64,000 nucleotides of DNA, from assembly GCF_021117385.1 (NCBI RefSeq), contig NZ_CP088252.1:3304001-3368000 (forward strand). Reading direction: 5' to 3'. How positions within the stretch are numbered: position 1 is the stretch's first letter; the number at the start of each line of letters is the position of its first letter. The notes beneath the pieces are model-generated. The model ran no database searches, was not told where the DNA came from, and saw nothing but the letters and a program-made list of their open reading frames with translations. The position numbers and the translations under genes were made by a program. This DNA comes from Frateuria soli. GTDB lineage: Bacteria > Pseudomonadota > Gammaproteobacteria > Xanthomonadales > Rhodanobacteraceae. Positions 25,212-34,685 of the stretch are shown here, piece after piece.

Positions 25212-28200
25212 TTATGCCGTCTGCTGCTTGCCCAGCGCCTTGAGCCGCTTCTTCTCTTCGCGCCGCTGCCTGCGGGCCGCCTTGCGGATCTTGCGGTCGT
25301 AGCCCCAGAGGTAGATCGCCGGCGTGCTGAGCAGGGTCAGCAACTGCGACACCAGCAGGCCGCCGACGATCGCGATGCCCAGCGGCTGGCGCATCTCCGA
25401 GCCGATGCCGAAGCCGATCGCCAGCGGCAGTGCCGCGCCCATCGCCACCAGCGTGGTCATGGTGATCGGGCGGAAGCGCACCAGTGCGGCCTCGCGGATC
25501 GCATCGGGCGGCGGCAGGTCGCGCTCGCGCTGGGCGACCAGGGCGAAGTCGACCATCAGGATCGCGTTCTTCTTGACGATGCCGATCAGCATCAGGATCG
25601 CGATGATCGCCATCAGCGAGAGCTGCGTCTGGGTCACCAGCATGGCCAGGAAGGCGCCCATGCCGGCGGCCGGCAGCGTGGAAAGGATGGTCAGCGGGTG
25701 GCCGAGGCTCTCGTAGAGGATGCCCAGCACGATGTACATCGCCACGATCGAGGCCAGCAGCAGGATCAGGCCGTTGGAGCGGGCCTGCTGCAGGCGCTGG
25801 TTGGCGCCGGTGTAGTCGACGCGGATGCCGTCGGGCAGGTGCACCGCGAAGGCGGCCTGTTCGACCAGCTTGACGCCGCGCGCCTGGTCCACGCCCTTGG
25901 CCAGGTTGTAGGTGACCGTCGCCGCTTCCAGCTGGTTGTGGTGGCGGATGCGCATCGGCGCGATGTTCGGTTCGATCCGGGCCAGCGCCGAAAGCGGGAT
26001 CATCTCGCCACGACTGTTGCGCACGTGGATGTTGAGCAGCGACTGCGGGCTGACCGACTCGGCGCCCGCGGAAGTCAGCACCACGCGGTACTGGTTGATG
26101 TCCGAATAGATCACCGACACCGGGTTCTGGCCGAACGAGTTGTACAGCGCCGAGTCGATGTCGCCCATGCTCACGTGCAGGCGGCCGGCGGCCTCGCGGT
26201 CGACCTTGAGCAGCTGCTGCTTGCCGGCCTGGTCGAAGTCGCTGCCGACGTCGCGGAATTCCTTCATGTCGCGCAGCCGCCGCACCATCCTGAGCGTCCA
26301 CGGTTGCAGGTCGCCGCCGTTGTCGCTGACCAGCTGGAATTCGTACTGCCCGCCGCGGTCGCCGCTGCCGCCGCCGCCGAGGAACTGCGCGATGCTGATG
26401 TCGACCTCGACGCCGGCGAGCTTGTCCAGGCGCCTGGACAGGCGCTCGACCACTTCCTTGGCGCCGGCCTGGCGATCGCCCGGCGCCTCGCCGCGCGGCT
26501 TCAGGTCCATGAACATCTGCGCGGAATTGCCCACCGCGCCGCCGCCGCCGCCGTTGCCCCCCAGCATCGTGAGCATGTCCTCGACGGCCGGGTCTTCCTT
26601 GATGATCTTCGCTACCTGCAGCACGCGCTCGGTCAGCAGCTCCGGCGAGATGTTGGCATCGGCAGTGACCTGCGCCTGCAGCTGGCCGGTGTCCTCGTCC
26701 GGCATGAAGGTGCCGCCGGCGGTCTTGCCCACGGCAATGCCCAGCAGGACGGTCAACACCAGCAGGATCAGCGGTTGCCAGCGCATCAGCCGGCGATGGT
26801 GCATGGCCCAGTCCAGCGCGCGCTCGTAGCGCCCGAGCAGCGCGCGGTCGAAGTTCTCCACCGCGCGCTCGATACGGCCGGGCGTGCGCGGGGTGGCCGG
26901 TTCGGCCGCGAGCAGCCGCCCGCAAAGCGCGGGTGTCAGGGTGAGCGAGACGATCGCCGAGATCACCACCGCCGCCGTCAGGGTCACCGAGAACTCGCGC
27001 AGCAGCATGATCAGCATGTTGTTGCCGAACAGCAGCGGCGCGAACACCGCCACCAGCGACAGCGTGATCGACACCACCGTGAAACCGATCTCGCGCACGC
27101 CGGTCAGCGCCGCCTGCAGCGGCGGCATGCCGTGTTCCATGTGCCGCACGATGTTCTCGATCACCACGATGGCATCGTCGACCACGAAGCCGATGCAAAG
27201 CACCAGCGCCACCAGGGACAGGGTGTTCAGGGTGTAGCCCAGCGCCCACATCGCCACGAACGCACCGGCCAGCGAGAGCGGCACGCTCAGCGTGGCGATC
27301 AGCGTGGGCCGCAGGCGGCGCAGGAACACCAGCATCACCAGCACCACCATCACGATCGAGATCAGCAGTGCCACTTCGACTTCGTGCAACGCCGACTTGG
27401 TGGTCTGGGTGAGGTCGAACACCGCATGCATCTGCAGGCTGGCCGGCAGCGAGGCGCGCAGCTGCGGCAGCTTGGCGCGGATCGCCTCCACCGTGGCCAC
27501 CGCATTGGCTTCCGGGCGCTTGCTGATCTGCAGGCCCACCGTGCGCGCGCTGCCATTGGCGTCGGCGAACCAGGCCCCCTGGTACTTGTCCTCCTGGCCG
27601 CCATAGACGCGGGCCACGTCGGACAGGCGCACCGGCACGCCGCGCTTCATGGCGATCAGCAGGCTGGCGAACTCGTCAGGTGTGTGCAGGCCGTCGCTGG
27701 CCGTGACGGTCATCTGCGTGCGGCCGTCGCTCAGCGTGCCTTGCGGCGACGTGACGTTGGCCGCGCGCAGCGCGTTGGCCACGTCATTGGCGGTCAGGCC
27801 CTTGGCGGCCAGCGCGTCGGTATCCAGCTCGATGCGCACCGCGTGCGGCGTGCCACCGAACACCTGCACCTGCGCCACGCCCTGGATCTGCGAAACCGCA
27901 GGCTTCAGCAGGGTGTCGGCCAGGTCGAACAGCTCGTCCTGCGGCATGCCCGAGGACGTCAGCGTAATGAACAGGATCGGGATCTGCGCCGTGTCGAACT
28001 TGAAGTACTGCGGCGGCGAGGGCATGCCCGAGGGCAGATCGGGTGCCGCCGCGTTGATCGCCGCCTGCACGTCCCGCGCGGCGCTGTCGGCGGTGCGGTC
28101 GAAGGTGAAACGCACCATCACCGAGGCCTGGCCTTCGGTGGCGTTGCCGTACATCTCGTCGACGCCCGGGATCCGGCCCAGATGCCGCTCCAGCGGTGCC

Positions 28201-28391
28201 AGGATGGTGCTGGCCATGGTCTGTGCGCTCGCGCCCGGCTGGTTGGCCACCACATACACGCCGGGGAAATCCAGCGACGGCAGCGCCGCCACGCCCAGCA
28301 GCAGGTAGGCCCACAAGCCGGCCAGGGTCAGGCCCAGGGCCAGCAGCGAGGTGCCGATCGGGCGGCGGATCAGGGGAGCGAAGATGTTCAC
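25212..28391 (-). CDS. RND multidrug efflux permease, MdtB/MdtC type
   Basis: The 1059-aa inner-membrane protein has the RND layout: helix 1 at the N-terminus, two large periplasmic loops, and helices 2-6 and 8-12. The proton-relay Asp pair is in helix 4 (GFVVDDAIVVIENI) and the helix 10 Lys is in VKKNAILMVDF. The second loop has a glycine-rich insertion (GGNGGGGG, and GGGGSGDRGG). Similarity is greatest to the MdtC/MuxC subfamily (MNIFAPLIRRPIGTSLLALG start). These normally work as MdtABC heteromers, but no adaptor or second permease is adjacent here, so partners must be encoded elsewhere. Confidence 0.92.
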   Translation of the reverse strand: MNIFAPLIRRPIGTSLLALGLTLAGLWAYLLLGVAALPSLDFPGVYVVANQPGASAQTMASTILAPLERHLGRIPGVDEMYGNATEGQASVMVRFTFDRTADSAARDVQAAINAAAPDLPSGMPSPPQYFKFDTAQIPILFITLTSSGMPQDELFDLADTLLKPAVSQIQGVAQVQVFGGTPHAVRIELDTDALAAKGLTANDVANALRAANVTSPQGTLSDGRTQMTVTASDGLHTPDEFASLLIAMKRGVPVRLSDVARVYGGQEDKYQGAWFADANGSARTVGLQISKRPEANAVATVEAIRAKLPQLRASLPASLQMHAVFDLTQTTKSALHEVEVALLISIVMVVLVMLVFLRRLRPTLIATLSVPLSLAGAFVAMWALGYTLNTLSLVALVLCIGFVVDDAIVVIENIVRHMEHGMPPLQAALTGVREIGFTVVSITLSLVAVFAPLLFGNNMLIMLLREFSVTLTAAVVISAIVSLTLTPALCGRLLAAEPATPRTPGRIERAVENFDRALLGRYERALDWAMHHRRLMRWQPLILLVLTVLLGIAVGKTAGGTFMPDEDTGQLQAQVTADANISPELLTERVLQVAKIIKEDPAVEDMLTMLGGNGGGGGAVGNSAQMFMDLKPRGEAPGDRQAGAKEVVERLSRRLDKLAGVEVDISIAQFLGGGGSGDRGGQYEFQLVSDNGGDLQPWTLRMVRRLRDMKEFRDVGSDFDQAGKQQLLKVDREAAGRLHVSMGDIDSALYNSFGQNPVSVIYSDINQYRVVLTSAGAESVSPQSLLNIHVRNSRGEMIPLSALARIEPNIAPMRIRHHNQLEAATVTYNLAKGVDQARGVKLVEQAAFAVHLPDGIRVDYTGANQRLQQARSNGLILLLASIVAMYIVLGILYESLGHPLTILSTLPAAGMGAFLAMLVTQTQLSLMAIIAILMLIGIVKKNAILMVDFALVAQRERDLPPPDAIREAALVRFRPITMTTLVAMGAALPLAIGFGIGSEMRQPLGIAIVGGLLVSQLLTLLSTPAIYLWGYDRKIRKAARRQRREEKKRLKALGKQQTA

Positions 28392-28600
28392 GGGGCGTCC
28401 GTACCGCGGGGGAGCCGCACGGCGGGCGCCGCGTCGGGGACACTAGCGTAGCGCGCGGCCGGCGCGCGGTTCGTGGGCCAGAGGATGGGCAAGGTCATGC
28501 CGCACGTTATGCCCGGTGGGCTGCGCCGAAGGATGTGCCTGAAGTCCGGCCCCTGCCGAAAGGCAGGGACCGTGGCCCGGACCGGGCCATGGCGTGTCGT

Positions 28601-28668
28601 CGCAGGTGCCCGCTTGTGGCGCTACCCGGGGGTCGTCGGGCACCGGCCACGAGCGGGCTCCTGCGAGG
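28601..28668. repeat. REP-like inverted repeat, GTAGGAGC family, copy 4 (diverged)
   Basis: Arms CGCAGGTGCCCGCTTGTGGC (28601-28620) and GCCACGAGCGGGCTCCTGCG (28646-28665) enclose 25 nt. It ends at the btuB-like stop codon. The rest of the 280-bp gap holds another small palindrome, TGGCCCGG-A-CCGGGCCA at about 28573-28589, and no gene. Confidence 0.7.
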
Positions 28669-28671
28669 CGA

Positions 28672-30522
28672 TCAGCCGCCGGGGGTGTAGCGCAGGGTCA
28701 GGTACCAGCTCCGCCCCGGCTGGTTGAAGTAGTAGACGGTCTCGTGGTGCCGGTCCAACGCATTGGCCAGCCGCGCCTCCACCTGCCAGCCGCCCGCGAA
28801 GGCATAGCTCGCGCGCAGGTCGGTGGTGGCATAGCCGCCGAGCCGGTGCCGGTTGGCCAGGTCGTCGTAGCGCGCGCCGGCGGCAAGCACGGTGGCGCCG
28901 ACGCCTAACGCGCCGAAACGACGATCCAGTTCCACCCGCACAGTCCGCTCGGGCCGGCGTGGCAGCAGGTGGCCATCATTGACGCCACCGTCGCGGTTCT
29001 CCGGCCGCTGCAGGGTCAGGTAGCCCTCCACCCGCCAGCCCGCGAACCCGGCGCCGGCCTGCGCCTCCAGCCCGCGGATGCGCGCGCGGCTGATGTTGCG
29101 CGGAAAGTAGTTGGCATCCAGCGAAATCAGCTGGTCGACCGTGGTCCGGTAGGCGTTGAGCGCCCAGTGCCAGTCGGCCTGCTGCTGCGCCAGGCCCAGT
29201 TCGGTGCTGCGCGAGGTCTCCGGTTGCAGGTCCGGATTGCCGCTGCCGTAGGGGTAGTACAGGTCGTTGAAGGTCGGTGCATGGAAGGCGCTGCCCCAGC
29301 TGGCCGACAGCCTGAGGCCATGCTCGAACGCCAGGCCCCACGCCGCCGCGCCCGTGGTGTGGCCGCCGAACTGCTGGTTGTCGTCCCGGCGCACGGACAG
29401 CTGGATCTCGTGGCGGCCGAAGCTGCCCTGGTACTGCGCGTAGCCGCCGGTGTCGCTGCGGCTGTCGTCCAGGTAGCCGGTGTCGCTGGACAGGTGCTCG
29501 CGTTGCCAGTCGATGCCGAGCGTCAGCAACTGGTTGTCCGCCAGGCTCAGGTCGTTCTGCCAGGAGGCCTGGCTGCGGCGCGAGTCGCCAAAGCGCATGA
29601 ACACGCCGTCGTTGTCGGTGCGCTGCTCGTCCAGGCTCTGCCCTGCCGCCAGGGTGATCTTCCACGAGGCCAGCGGATCGAAACCCAGCTGCGCGCCGGC
29701 GACCTGCTGGCGGTTGTGGTGCTGGTTGCCGTAGGGCGCGCCGTCGAATTCCACGCGGCTGTCGCTGCGCAGCCAGGTCGCGGTCAGCTGCGTGCCGTTG
29801 TCCCAGCGGTAGCCCGCGTTGGCCAGCGCATTGCGGTTGCGGTAGGCGTCGGCGTCCGGCTCGTCGGCGAAGCAGCCGGCGAACGCAGTGGCCGCGCCCA
29901 CGCGGCAGGCGTTGATGCCGCGGGTGTACTGGCCGCCGAGGCTCAGGTTGTACCAGGCATGCGCGTCGCCGCCGGCCAGGCCGAGCTGCCCGTCGACGTA
30001 ACCGCGGCTGCCGGTGCCCAGCCGCAGCGAGGGTGCCAGCGTTCCGTTGCGCGGTCCGTGCCGGGTGAAGATCTGGATCACGCCGCCGATCGCGTCGGCG
30101 CCATAGAGGCTCGAGCGTGGGCCGCGCACCACTTCGATGCGCTCGATCTGGTCCAGCGGCAACTGGTCGAAGGCGGGGATGCCGGCGCTGACCGTGCCGA
30201 CCCGGACGCCGTCGACCAGCAGCAGCGTGTGCGAGGAGTTGGTGCCGCGCAGGAACAGCGAGCTCTGCTGTCCCAGGCCGCCCGACTGGGCGAACGTCAC
30301 CCCGGGCAGGCCCTGCAGCAGGTCGATCAGCGACACCGGCTGCAGCCGGTCGATGTCCTCGCGGGTGATCACGCTGACCGATGACAGCGCATCGTCCACC
30401 GTGATCGCGGTGCGCGTGGCGGTGACGATCACCGGCGAGAGCGCGGCCGGATCCGTGGCGTCCGCCGCCAGCGCGGCGAACGAACTGCCGCACAGCGCCG
30501 CGGCGAGCAGGGTCTTCTTCAT
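28672..30522 (-). CDS. btuB: BtuB-type TonB-dependent vitamin B12 receptor
   Basis: The 616-aa protein matches BtuB length. It has a signal peptide (MKKTLLAAALCGSSFAALAA), then a TonB-box-like SPVIVTATR (about residues 29-37). The plug domain covers about 45-150 (VITREDIDRLQPVSLIDLLQGLPGV, and the IERIEVVRGPRSSLYGADAIGGVI segment). A 22-strand barrel follows, ending in LTLRYTPGG. Vitamin B12 specificity is supported by the cobalamin riboswitch upstream, not by the protein alone. ATG 30534 (MHIH) is an alternative start, but GAGGA would then directly abut the codon, so 30522 is preferred. Confidence 0.92.
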   Translation of the reverse strand: MKKTLLAAALCGSSFAALAADATDPAALSPVIVTATRTAITVDDALSSVSVITREDIDRLQPVSLIDLLQGLPGVTFAQSGGLGQQSSLFLRGTNSSHTLLLVDGVRVGTVSAGIPAFDQLPLDQIERIEVVRGPRSSLYGADAIGGVIQIFTRHGPRNGTLAPSLRLGTGSRGYVDGQLGLAGGDAHAWYNLSLGGQYTRGINACRVGAATAFAGCFADEPDADAYRNRNALANAGYRWDNGTQLTATWLRSDSRVEFDGAPYGNQHHNRQQVAGAQLGFDPLASWKITLAAGQSLDEQRTDNDGVFMRFGDSRRSQASWQNDLSLADNQLLTLGIDWQREHLSSDTGYLDDSRSDTGGYAQYQGSFGRHEIQLSVRRDDNQQFGGHTTGAAAWGLAFEHGLRLSASWGSAFHAPTFNDLYYPYGSGNPDLQPETSRSTELGLAQQQADWHWALNAYRTTVDQLISLDANYFPRNISRARIRGLEAQAGAGFAGWRVEGYLTLQRPENRDGGVNDGHLLPRRPERTVRVELDRRFGALGVGATVLAAGARYDDLANRHRLGGYATTDLRASYAFAGGWQVEARLANALDRHHETVYYFNQPGRSWYLTLRYTPGG

Positions 30523-30664
30523 ATGAATATGCATTCCTCGGCCGCGCGCCCGCGCACGGCCCAAAGCGTGAATGAGCTGGAGCGCCGGAGGCGGAAAGGA
30601 ACGAACGACGGGCAGGCAGCGGGCCACGCACGAGGTCCGGCCCGCCCACCGCAGGTCCACCAGG

Positions 30665-30885
30665 CAAATGCTTCGGGCCGGTCTCCGGGCTCGCGGGCGC
30701 AGGCCATGAGGCCTGCCGGGCGGCGCCTTCCCATGCTCGTTGGCACAGTGGCGTGGGGCCGTCCGTTCGACTCGCTTACCGTTGCGGGGGCAGCGCCGGC
30801 CTTGTTGTGCATCGCACAACGCACCGGCTTCCCGTTTCATCCCTCGGGCAAGCTCCCTCGGGACACCCGAAACCGACCAATCTTA
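30665..30885 (-). promoter_or_regulatory. Cobalamin (B12) riboswitch upstream of btuB
   Basis: Read on the minus strand, the region contains the adenosylcobalamin riboswitch hallmarks in order. GAAACGGGAAGCCGGTGCG comes near the 5' end, then GCTGCCCCCGCAACGGTAAG, CCACTGTG, and finally the B12 box AGCCCGGAGACCGGCC (30691-30676). About 140 nt separate the B12 box from the btuB ATG. When cobalamin binds it should reduce btuB expression. Confidence 0.93.
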
Positions 30886-30954
30886 AACGAGCAGAGGTGC
30901 TCCAACTAGAGACGGCGTGCGGATTCCACCTGAGAAGGAATTGCTAAAAAAAAG

Positions 30955-30982
30955 TTGACAGGACGTGACGGGTGGGGATACG
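30955..30982 (+). promoter_or_regulatory. Possible promoter of the first OAR-like receptor
   Basis: TTGACA (30955-30960) is followed after 16 bp by GATACG (30977-30982), a partial -10. It would give a 5' leader of about 185 nt before ATG 31177. Between the riboswitch (ends 30885) and this site lies an A-rich stretch. I see no gene in the 30535-31176 gap. Confidence 0.45.
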
Positions 30983-31155
30983 GTCCGTCAGCAGCCCATT
31001 ACCCATCAGGGGGTGGGCGCATACGAATCACGCTGGGGCGAGGCCGAAGATTCGGTAGCTACCGTATCGGGTGCGACAGGAAAGCGTCTTTCGTTGGTTT
31101 TCCAGTGAGCCGGATATTCCGGTGTCGCTTGGTTTTTAAATGACTCGTCTGTGAG

Positions 31156-31171
31156 TCGATCTGGGGAGATC
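31156..31171 (+). promoter_or_regulatory. Shine-Dalgarno in a hairpin loop, receptor 1
   Basis: The 16-nt TCGATCTGGGGAGATC places the Shine-Dalgarno GGGGAG in the loop and right arm of a GATCT/AGATC stem, 5 nt before ATG 31177. The same 16 nt occur before the second receptor at 34665-34680. Confidence 0.7.
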
Positions 31172-31176
31172 ACTTG

Positions 31177-34100
31177 ATGAACATGCGCAGTAATTCGCGC
31201 GGGGCCAAGCCTCGTCGCAATGCTCTCGTTGTAGCGATGGCTATCGGCCTGGGGTTTACCGGACTCGCCTACGGCCAGGCTACCAGCGGCTCCATCTTCG
31301 GTTCAGCGCCTGCCGGCGAAACCGTCATTGTCACTGGCGCCGGCGGCACCAGCCGTACGGTCACCGTAGATGACAGCGGGCGCTTTTCCGCCAACCTGCC
31401 GGTCGGTACCTACACGGTCACGCTGAGCAAGGACGGCCAAACCGTCACCACGCGCAACAGTGTCAACGTCACTGCCGGTGCGGGTACGCAAATCGACTTC
31501 GCCACCGAACTGTCCACGGTGCAGGTCACCGCCAATGCGCTGCCCCCCATCGACGTGAGCAATGCCGCGTCGTCCATGACCATCACGTCGGCCCAACTTG
31601 CGCAGCTGCCGCTCGCGCGCAGTGCCGAGGCAATCGCCCTGCTGGCGCCTGGCGTCGTCTCGGGCAGCGGCTATTTCGGCGATGCGATCACCGGCCCGGT
31701 CGTCACCTTTGCGGGTGCCGGCGCGACGGAAAACGCGTACTACGTAAACGGTTTCAATACCACCTCGCTCTACAACTACACGGGCGCGGCTTACCAGCTG
31801 CCGTATGGCTCGATTGACCAGCAGCAGACGATCGTCGGCGGCTACGATGCCAGGTACGGCCGCTCCGATGGTGGCGTGCTTAGCCAGATCGGCAAGCGCG
31901 GCACGAATGAATGGCATTTCGGCGGCCAGGTTACCTGGGCACCGCGCTCCCTGGAATCCAGCCCCGTCAACCGTTATTACCCGAACGTCCAGCTCCAGCC
32001 GGGTGAGGAGTTCGCGAGCGAAACGGTGGCTCCGGGCGACCTGCGCCGCTACCGCGAGAAGAACAAGCAGTGGAGCACGACCTATTCGGTGTACGCCGGT
32101 GGTCCGCTGGTGAAGGACAAGTTGTTTGCGTTCGTGTCGGTGGAGCAGTCGAAGACCAAGGGCCGCAGCGTCCTGAACGATGACAACCAGCGGGACGACT
32201 ACTACAGCAACCGCGACCTGCGCTGGTACGGCAAGCTCGACTGGAACATCAACGACAGCAACATCCTCGAGTACACCCGCCTGCAGCAGAGCTCGAAGAA
32301 TGGCTACGGCGAGTCGTACTCGTTCGACTACGACACCCTGAGCGACGTGGAAAAGACGGGTGATCTCAGCTTTGTCGATTATCAGAACAAGACCGACATC
32401 TTCCAGTACACCAGCTACCTCACCGACGACGCCACGCTGAGCATCCTGTACGGCAAGACCGACGTCCGGAATCCGACGCTGGTGCCGAACGCCAGCGACC
32501 TGCCGTTCATCGCGGGCTCGACCGAGCAGGACCCGGCGCTCAACGGCGGCAACCCGATCGTCAACGCCCAGAACGTGGCGACGATCAGCTCTCCGGACTC
32601 GGCCCAGTCGTCCAAGGGTCTGCGCGTCGACTTCGACTATCGCCTGGGCGACCACCTGTTGCAGGCGGGTATCGACAACCTCGACTACACCGCAAACAAC
32701 CAGGGTCGCGTGCGTTCCGGCCCGGGCTATGTGTGGATCTATGGCCATACGGGCCCGGGCGACGACATCAACACGGAGCTGAACGTCGGCGCACCCGGCG
32801 GCGACGGCTACTATGTTGCGAGGGATATCTTCTCCACCGTCACCAGCATGTCGGCCTCGCAGCGCGCGTGGTACGTGCAGGACAAGTGGCAGGTGTCCCC
32901 GAACCTCTTGCTGCAGATCGGCCTGCGCAACGACGATTTCACCAACAGCAACGCCCAGGGCAACCAGTTCGTCGTTCAGAAGGACCAGTGGGAGCCGCGT
33001 CTGGGGTTCAGCTGGGACGTCAACGGCGATGCCTCGCTCAAGCTTTACGGCAGCGCCGGCCGCTACTACCTGGCCATCCCGCAGGCTACCGGTGAGCGTG
33101 CTGCATCCGGTTCGATCTTCACCGACGAGTACTTCACCTACACCGGCATCGACTCGAACGGTATCCCGACCGGGCTGGCGCCGGTTCCCGGAGTCGGTGG
33201 CGGCCCCGCCCCCGGCCCCGTTTCCGCCAACAACGAAGTCGGCGTGCCGCCTGACCCGCAGACCGTTACCTCGACCAACCTCAAGCCGCAGTATCAGGAC
33301 GAGTACATCCTGGGCTTCGACAAGACCTTGGGTTCGGATTGGGTCTACGGCGCCAAGGCCACCTACCGCACCGTGGGCACGGTCATCGACGACGAGTGCG
33401 ACGCCGAGCGCGTGCGTACGAAGATGGAGGCGATGGGCTACAACCCCGACCAGTGGCTGTGGGATTCTCCCTACTGCCGCATCGTCAATCCGAACCTGAC
33501 CTCGAACATCAAGGTCAATTCGCTTGATGGTACGACCTCGGTCATCGTGCCGATGACGGCGGCTGACTTCGGCGGCACTCCGAAGGTCCAGCGCGACTAC
33601 TACGCCCTGGATATGTACCTGGAGCATCCGTTCGACGGCACCTGGATGGGTCGCGTCAGCTACACGTTCGCACGCAGCTGGGGCAACGCCGAGGGCCAGG
33701 TCCGTTCCGATATCGGCCAGACCGACGTTTCGGTCACCGAGGATTGGGACTACGTGGAGCTGATGGACCACGCCCGCGGCTACCTGTCCAACCATCGCCG
33801 TCACCAGCTCAAGGCTTATGGCGCCTGGCAGATGACGCCGGAATGGCTGGTGGCCGGCAACGTGCTCGTGACCTCGGGTGCGCCTGAATCGTGCCTCGGC
33901 TGGTACGGTCCTGACCAGACCAACCCGGGCGGTGCCTACGGTACCGATTACCACTGGTGCCGCGGTGTGCCGGCAATGCCGGGCGCCACGACCAATCCGT
34001 GGGTAACCCGTGTCGACCTCAGTCTGGCCTACCGGCCGGCCTTCGCCGACCACAAGCTCGCGTTCAAGATGGACGTGTTCAACGTGTTCGATCGCCAGAC

Positions 34101-34224
34101 CACGCTGCAGACGCAACCGCATCTGTATCCGCGGACCTCGCACAACATCAGGAACACGTATCACGAGACCCTGTTCAACCAGGATCCGCGTTACGTCCGT
34201 CTGTCGGTGTCCTACGACTACTGA
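31177..34224 (+). CDS. OAR-like TonB-dependent receptor 1
   Basis: The 1015-aa outer-membrane protein has a signal peptide (cut after AYGQA, near residue 33). A carboxypeptidase-regulatory-like beta-sandwich follows (about 35-105: GSIFGSAPAGETVIVTG, LPVGTYTVTLSKDGQTV). Then come a plug (about 115-235: STVQVTANALPPID, GYDARYGRSDGGVL) and a large barrel ending RYVRLSVSYDY with a terminal aromatic. This is the OAR/CarboxypepD_reg class, which imports oligosaccharides, peptides or other large nutrients; the substrate cannot be read. ATG 31177 is set by the GGGGAG site; an adjacent TTG one codon upstream is not needed. A terminator follows. Confidence 0.9.
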   Translation: MNMRSNSRGAKPRRNALVVAMAIGLGFTGLAYGQATSGSIFGSAPAGETVIVTGAGGTSRTVTVDDSGRFSANLPVGTYTVTLSKDGQTVTTRNSVNVTAGAGTQIDFATELSTVQVTANALPPIDVSNAASSMTITSAQLAQLPLARSAEAIALLAPGVVSGSGYFGDAITGPVVTFAGAGATENAYYVNGFNTTSLYNYTGAAYQLPYGSIDQQQTIVGGYDARYGRSDGGVLSQIGKRGTNEWHFGGQVTWAPRSLESSPVNRYYPNVQLQPGEEFASETVAPGDLRRYREKNKQWSTTYSVYAGGPLVKDKLFAFVSVEQSKTKGRSVLNDDNQRDDYYSNRDLRWYGKLDWNINDSNILEYTRLQQSSKNGYGESYSFDYDTLSDVEKTGDLSFVDYQNKTDIFQYTSYLTDDATLSILYGKTDVRNPTLVPNASDLPFIAGSTEQDPALNGGNPIVNAQNVATISSPDSAQSSKGLRVDFDYRLGDHLLQAGIDNLDYTANNQGRVRSGPGYVWIYGHTGPGDDINTELNVGAPGGDGYYVARDIFSTVTSMSASQRAWYVQDKWQVSPNLLLQIGLRNDDFTNSNAQGNQFVVQKDQWEPRLGFSWDVNGDASLKLYGSAGRYYLAIPQATGERAASGSIFTDEYFTYTGIDSNGIPTGLAPVPGVGGGPAPGPVSANNEVGVPPDPQTVTSTNLKPQYQDEYILGFDKTLGSDWVYGAKATYRTVGTVIDDECDAERVRTKMEAMGYNPDQWLWDSPYCRIVNPNLTSNIKVNSLDGTTSVIVPMTAADFGGTPKVQRDYYALDMYLEHPFDGTWMGRVSYTFARSWGNAEGQVRSDIGQTDVSVTEDWDYVELMDHARGYLSNHRRHQLKAYGAWQMTPEWLVAGNVLVTSGAPESCLGWYGPDQTNPGGAYGTDYHWCRGVPAMPGATTNPWVTRVDLSLAYRPAFADHKLAFKMDVFNVFDRQTTLQTQPHLYPRTSHNIRNTYHETLFNQDPRYVRLSVSYDY

Positions 34225-34260
34225 TAGGCATATGCACATCGGGTTCGAAAGAGCCCAAGA

Positions 34261-34293
34261 AAGCACCACCCGCAAGGGTGGTGCTTTTTTTTT
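34261..34293 (+). terminator. Rho-independent terminator after receptor 1
   Basis: The stem AAGCACCACCC / GGGTGGTGCTT with loop GCAA is followed by seven or more T. It insulates receptor 2, so that gene needs its own promoter in the 34294-34664 gap. I see no convincing -35/-10 pair or gene in that gap. Confidence 0.95.
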
Positions 34294-34664
34294 GGTCAGG
34301 TAATCCGGTTTCTAGGAAGGCTTTTCTTCAAACCATAGGCCCATTGGCGTTTTCTCAATGGCAGGGTTCGGACTACCGAATGGGTTCTGGCCTCAGGTCG
34401 CTCAGCTTGGCGACGCCAAACCCGGATTTATGGACCCGTCTGCTTGTTCAGCTGGGGTGAAGGCATTGCAGACATTTCATTCACGGCTGAAAGATTAAAA
34501 AAACATACACAATCCGTTTTGCCCGCCTTGGGTGGACTCGGGTGATGCAGCGGATTGTTGCTGGTAGGGTTCCCGCAGGCCAGGACGGCATGCGCGCTTC
34601 AGGTAAGCGTCACGACGATGGATTGTGGTTCTCTTTCTCGCTTCCGGGCCTTGCCCGAATTGCA

Positions 34665-34680
34665 TCGATCTGGGGAGATC
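34665..34680 (+). promoter_or_regulatory. Shine-Dalgarno in a hairpin loop, receptor 2
   Basis: The sequence is identical over 16 nt to 31156-31171: GATCT-GGGG-AGATC, with the ATG 5 nt further on in both genes. Surrounding leader sequence is otherwise unrelated, so the motif is conserved beyond what duplication history alone would leave. Confidence 0.7.
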
Positions 34681-34685
34681 TTCTG

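Noticed and set aside
25167..28451. Plus-strand frame of over 1000 codons opposite the RND permease
   Set aside because: It is His/Arg/Gln-rich and mirrors the permease codon by codon, with no fold signature. The RND protein on the minus strand has all its motifs.
31303..34275. Minus-strand frame of about 990 codons opposite receptor 1
   Set aside because: It spans the receptor and its terminator and shows only shadow composition.
34542..34685. N-terminal extension of receptor 2
   Set aside because: The frame is open upstream, but the added residues are not signal-peptide-like and the GGGGAG site sits directly before ATG 34686.
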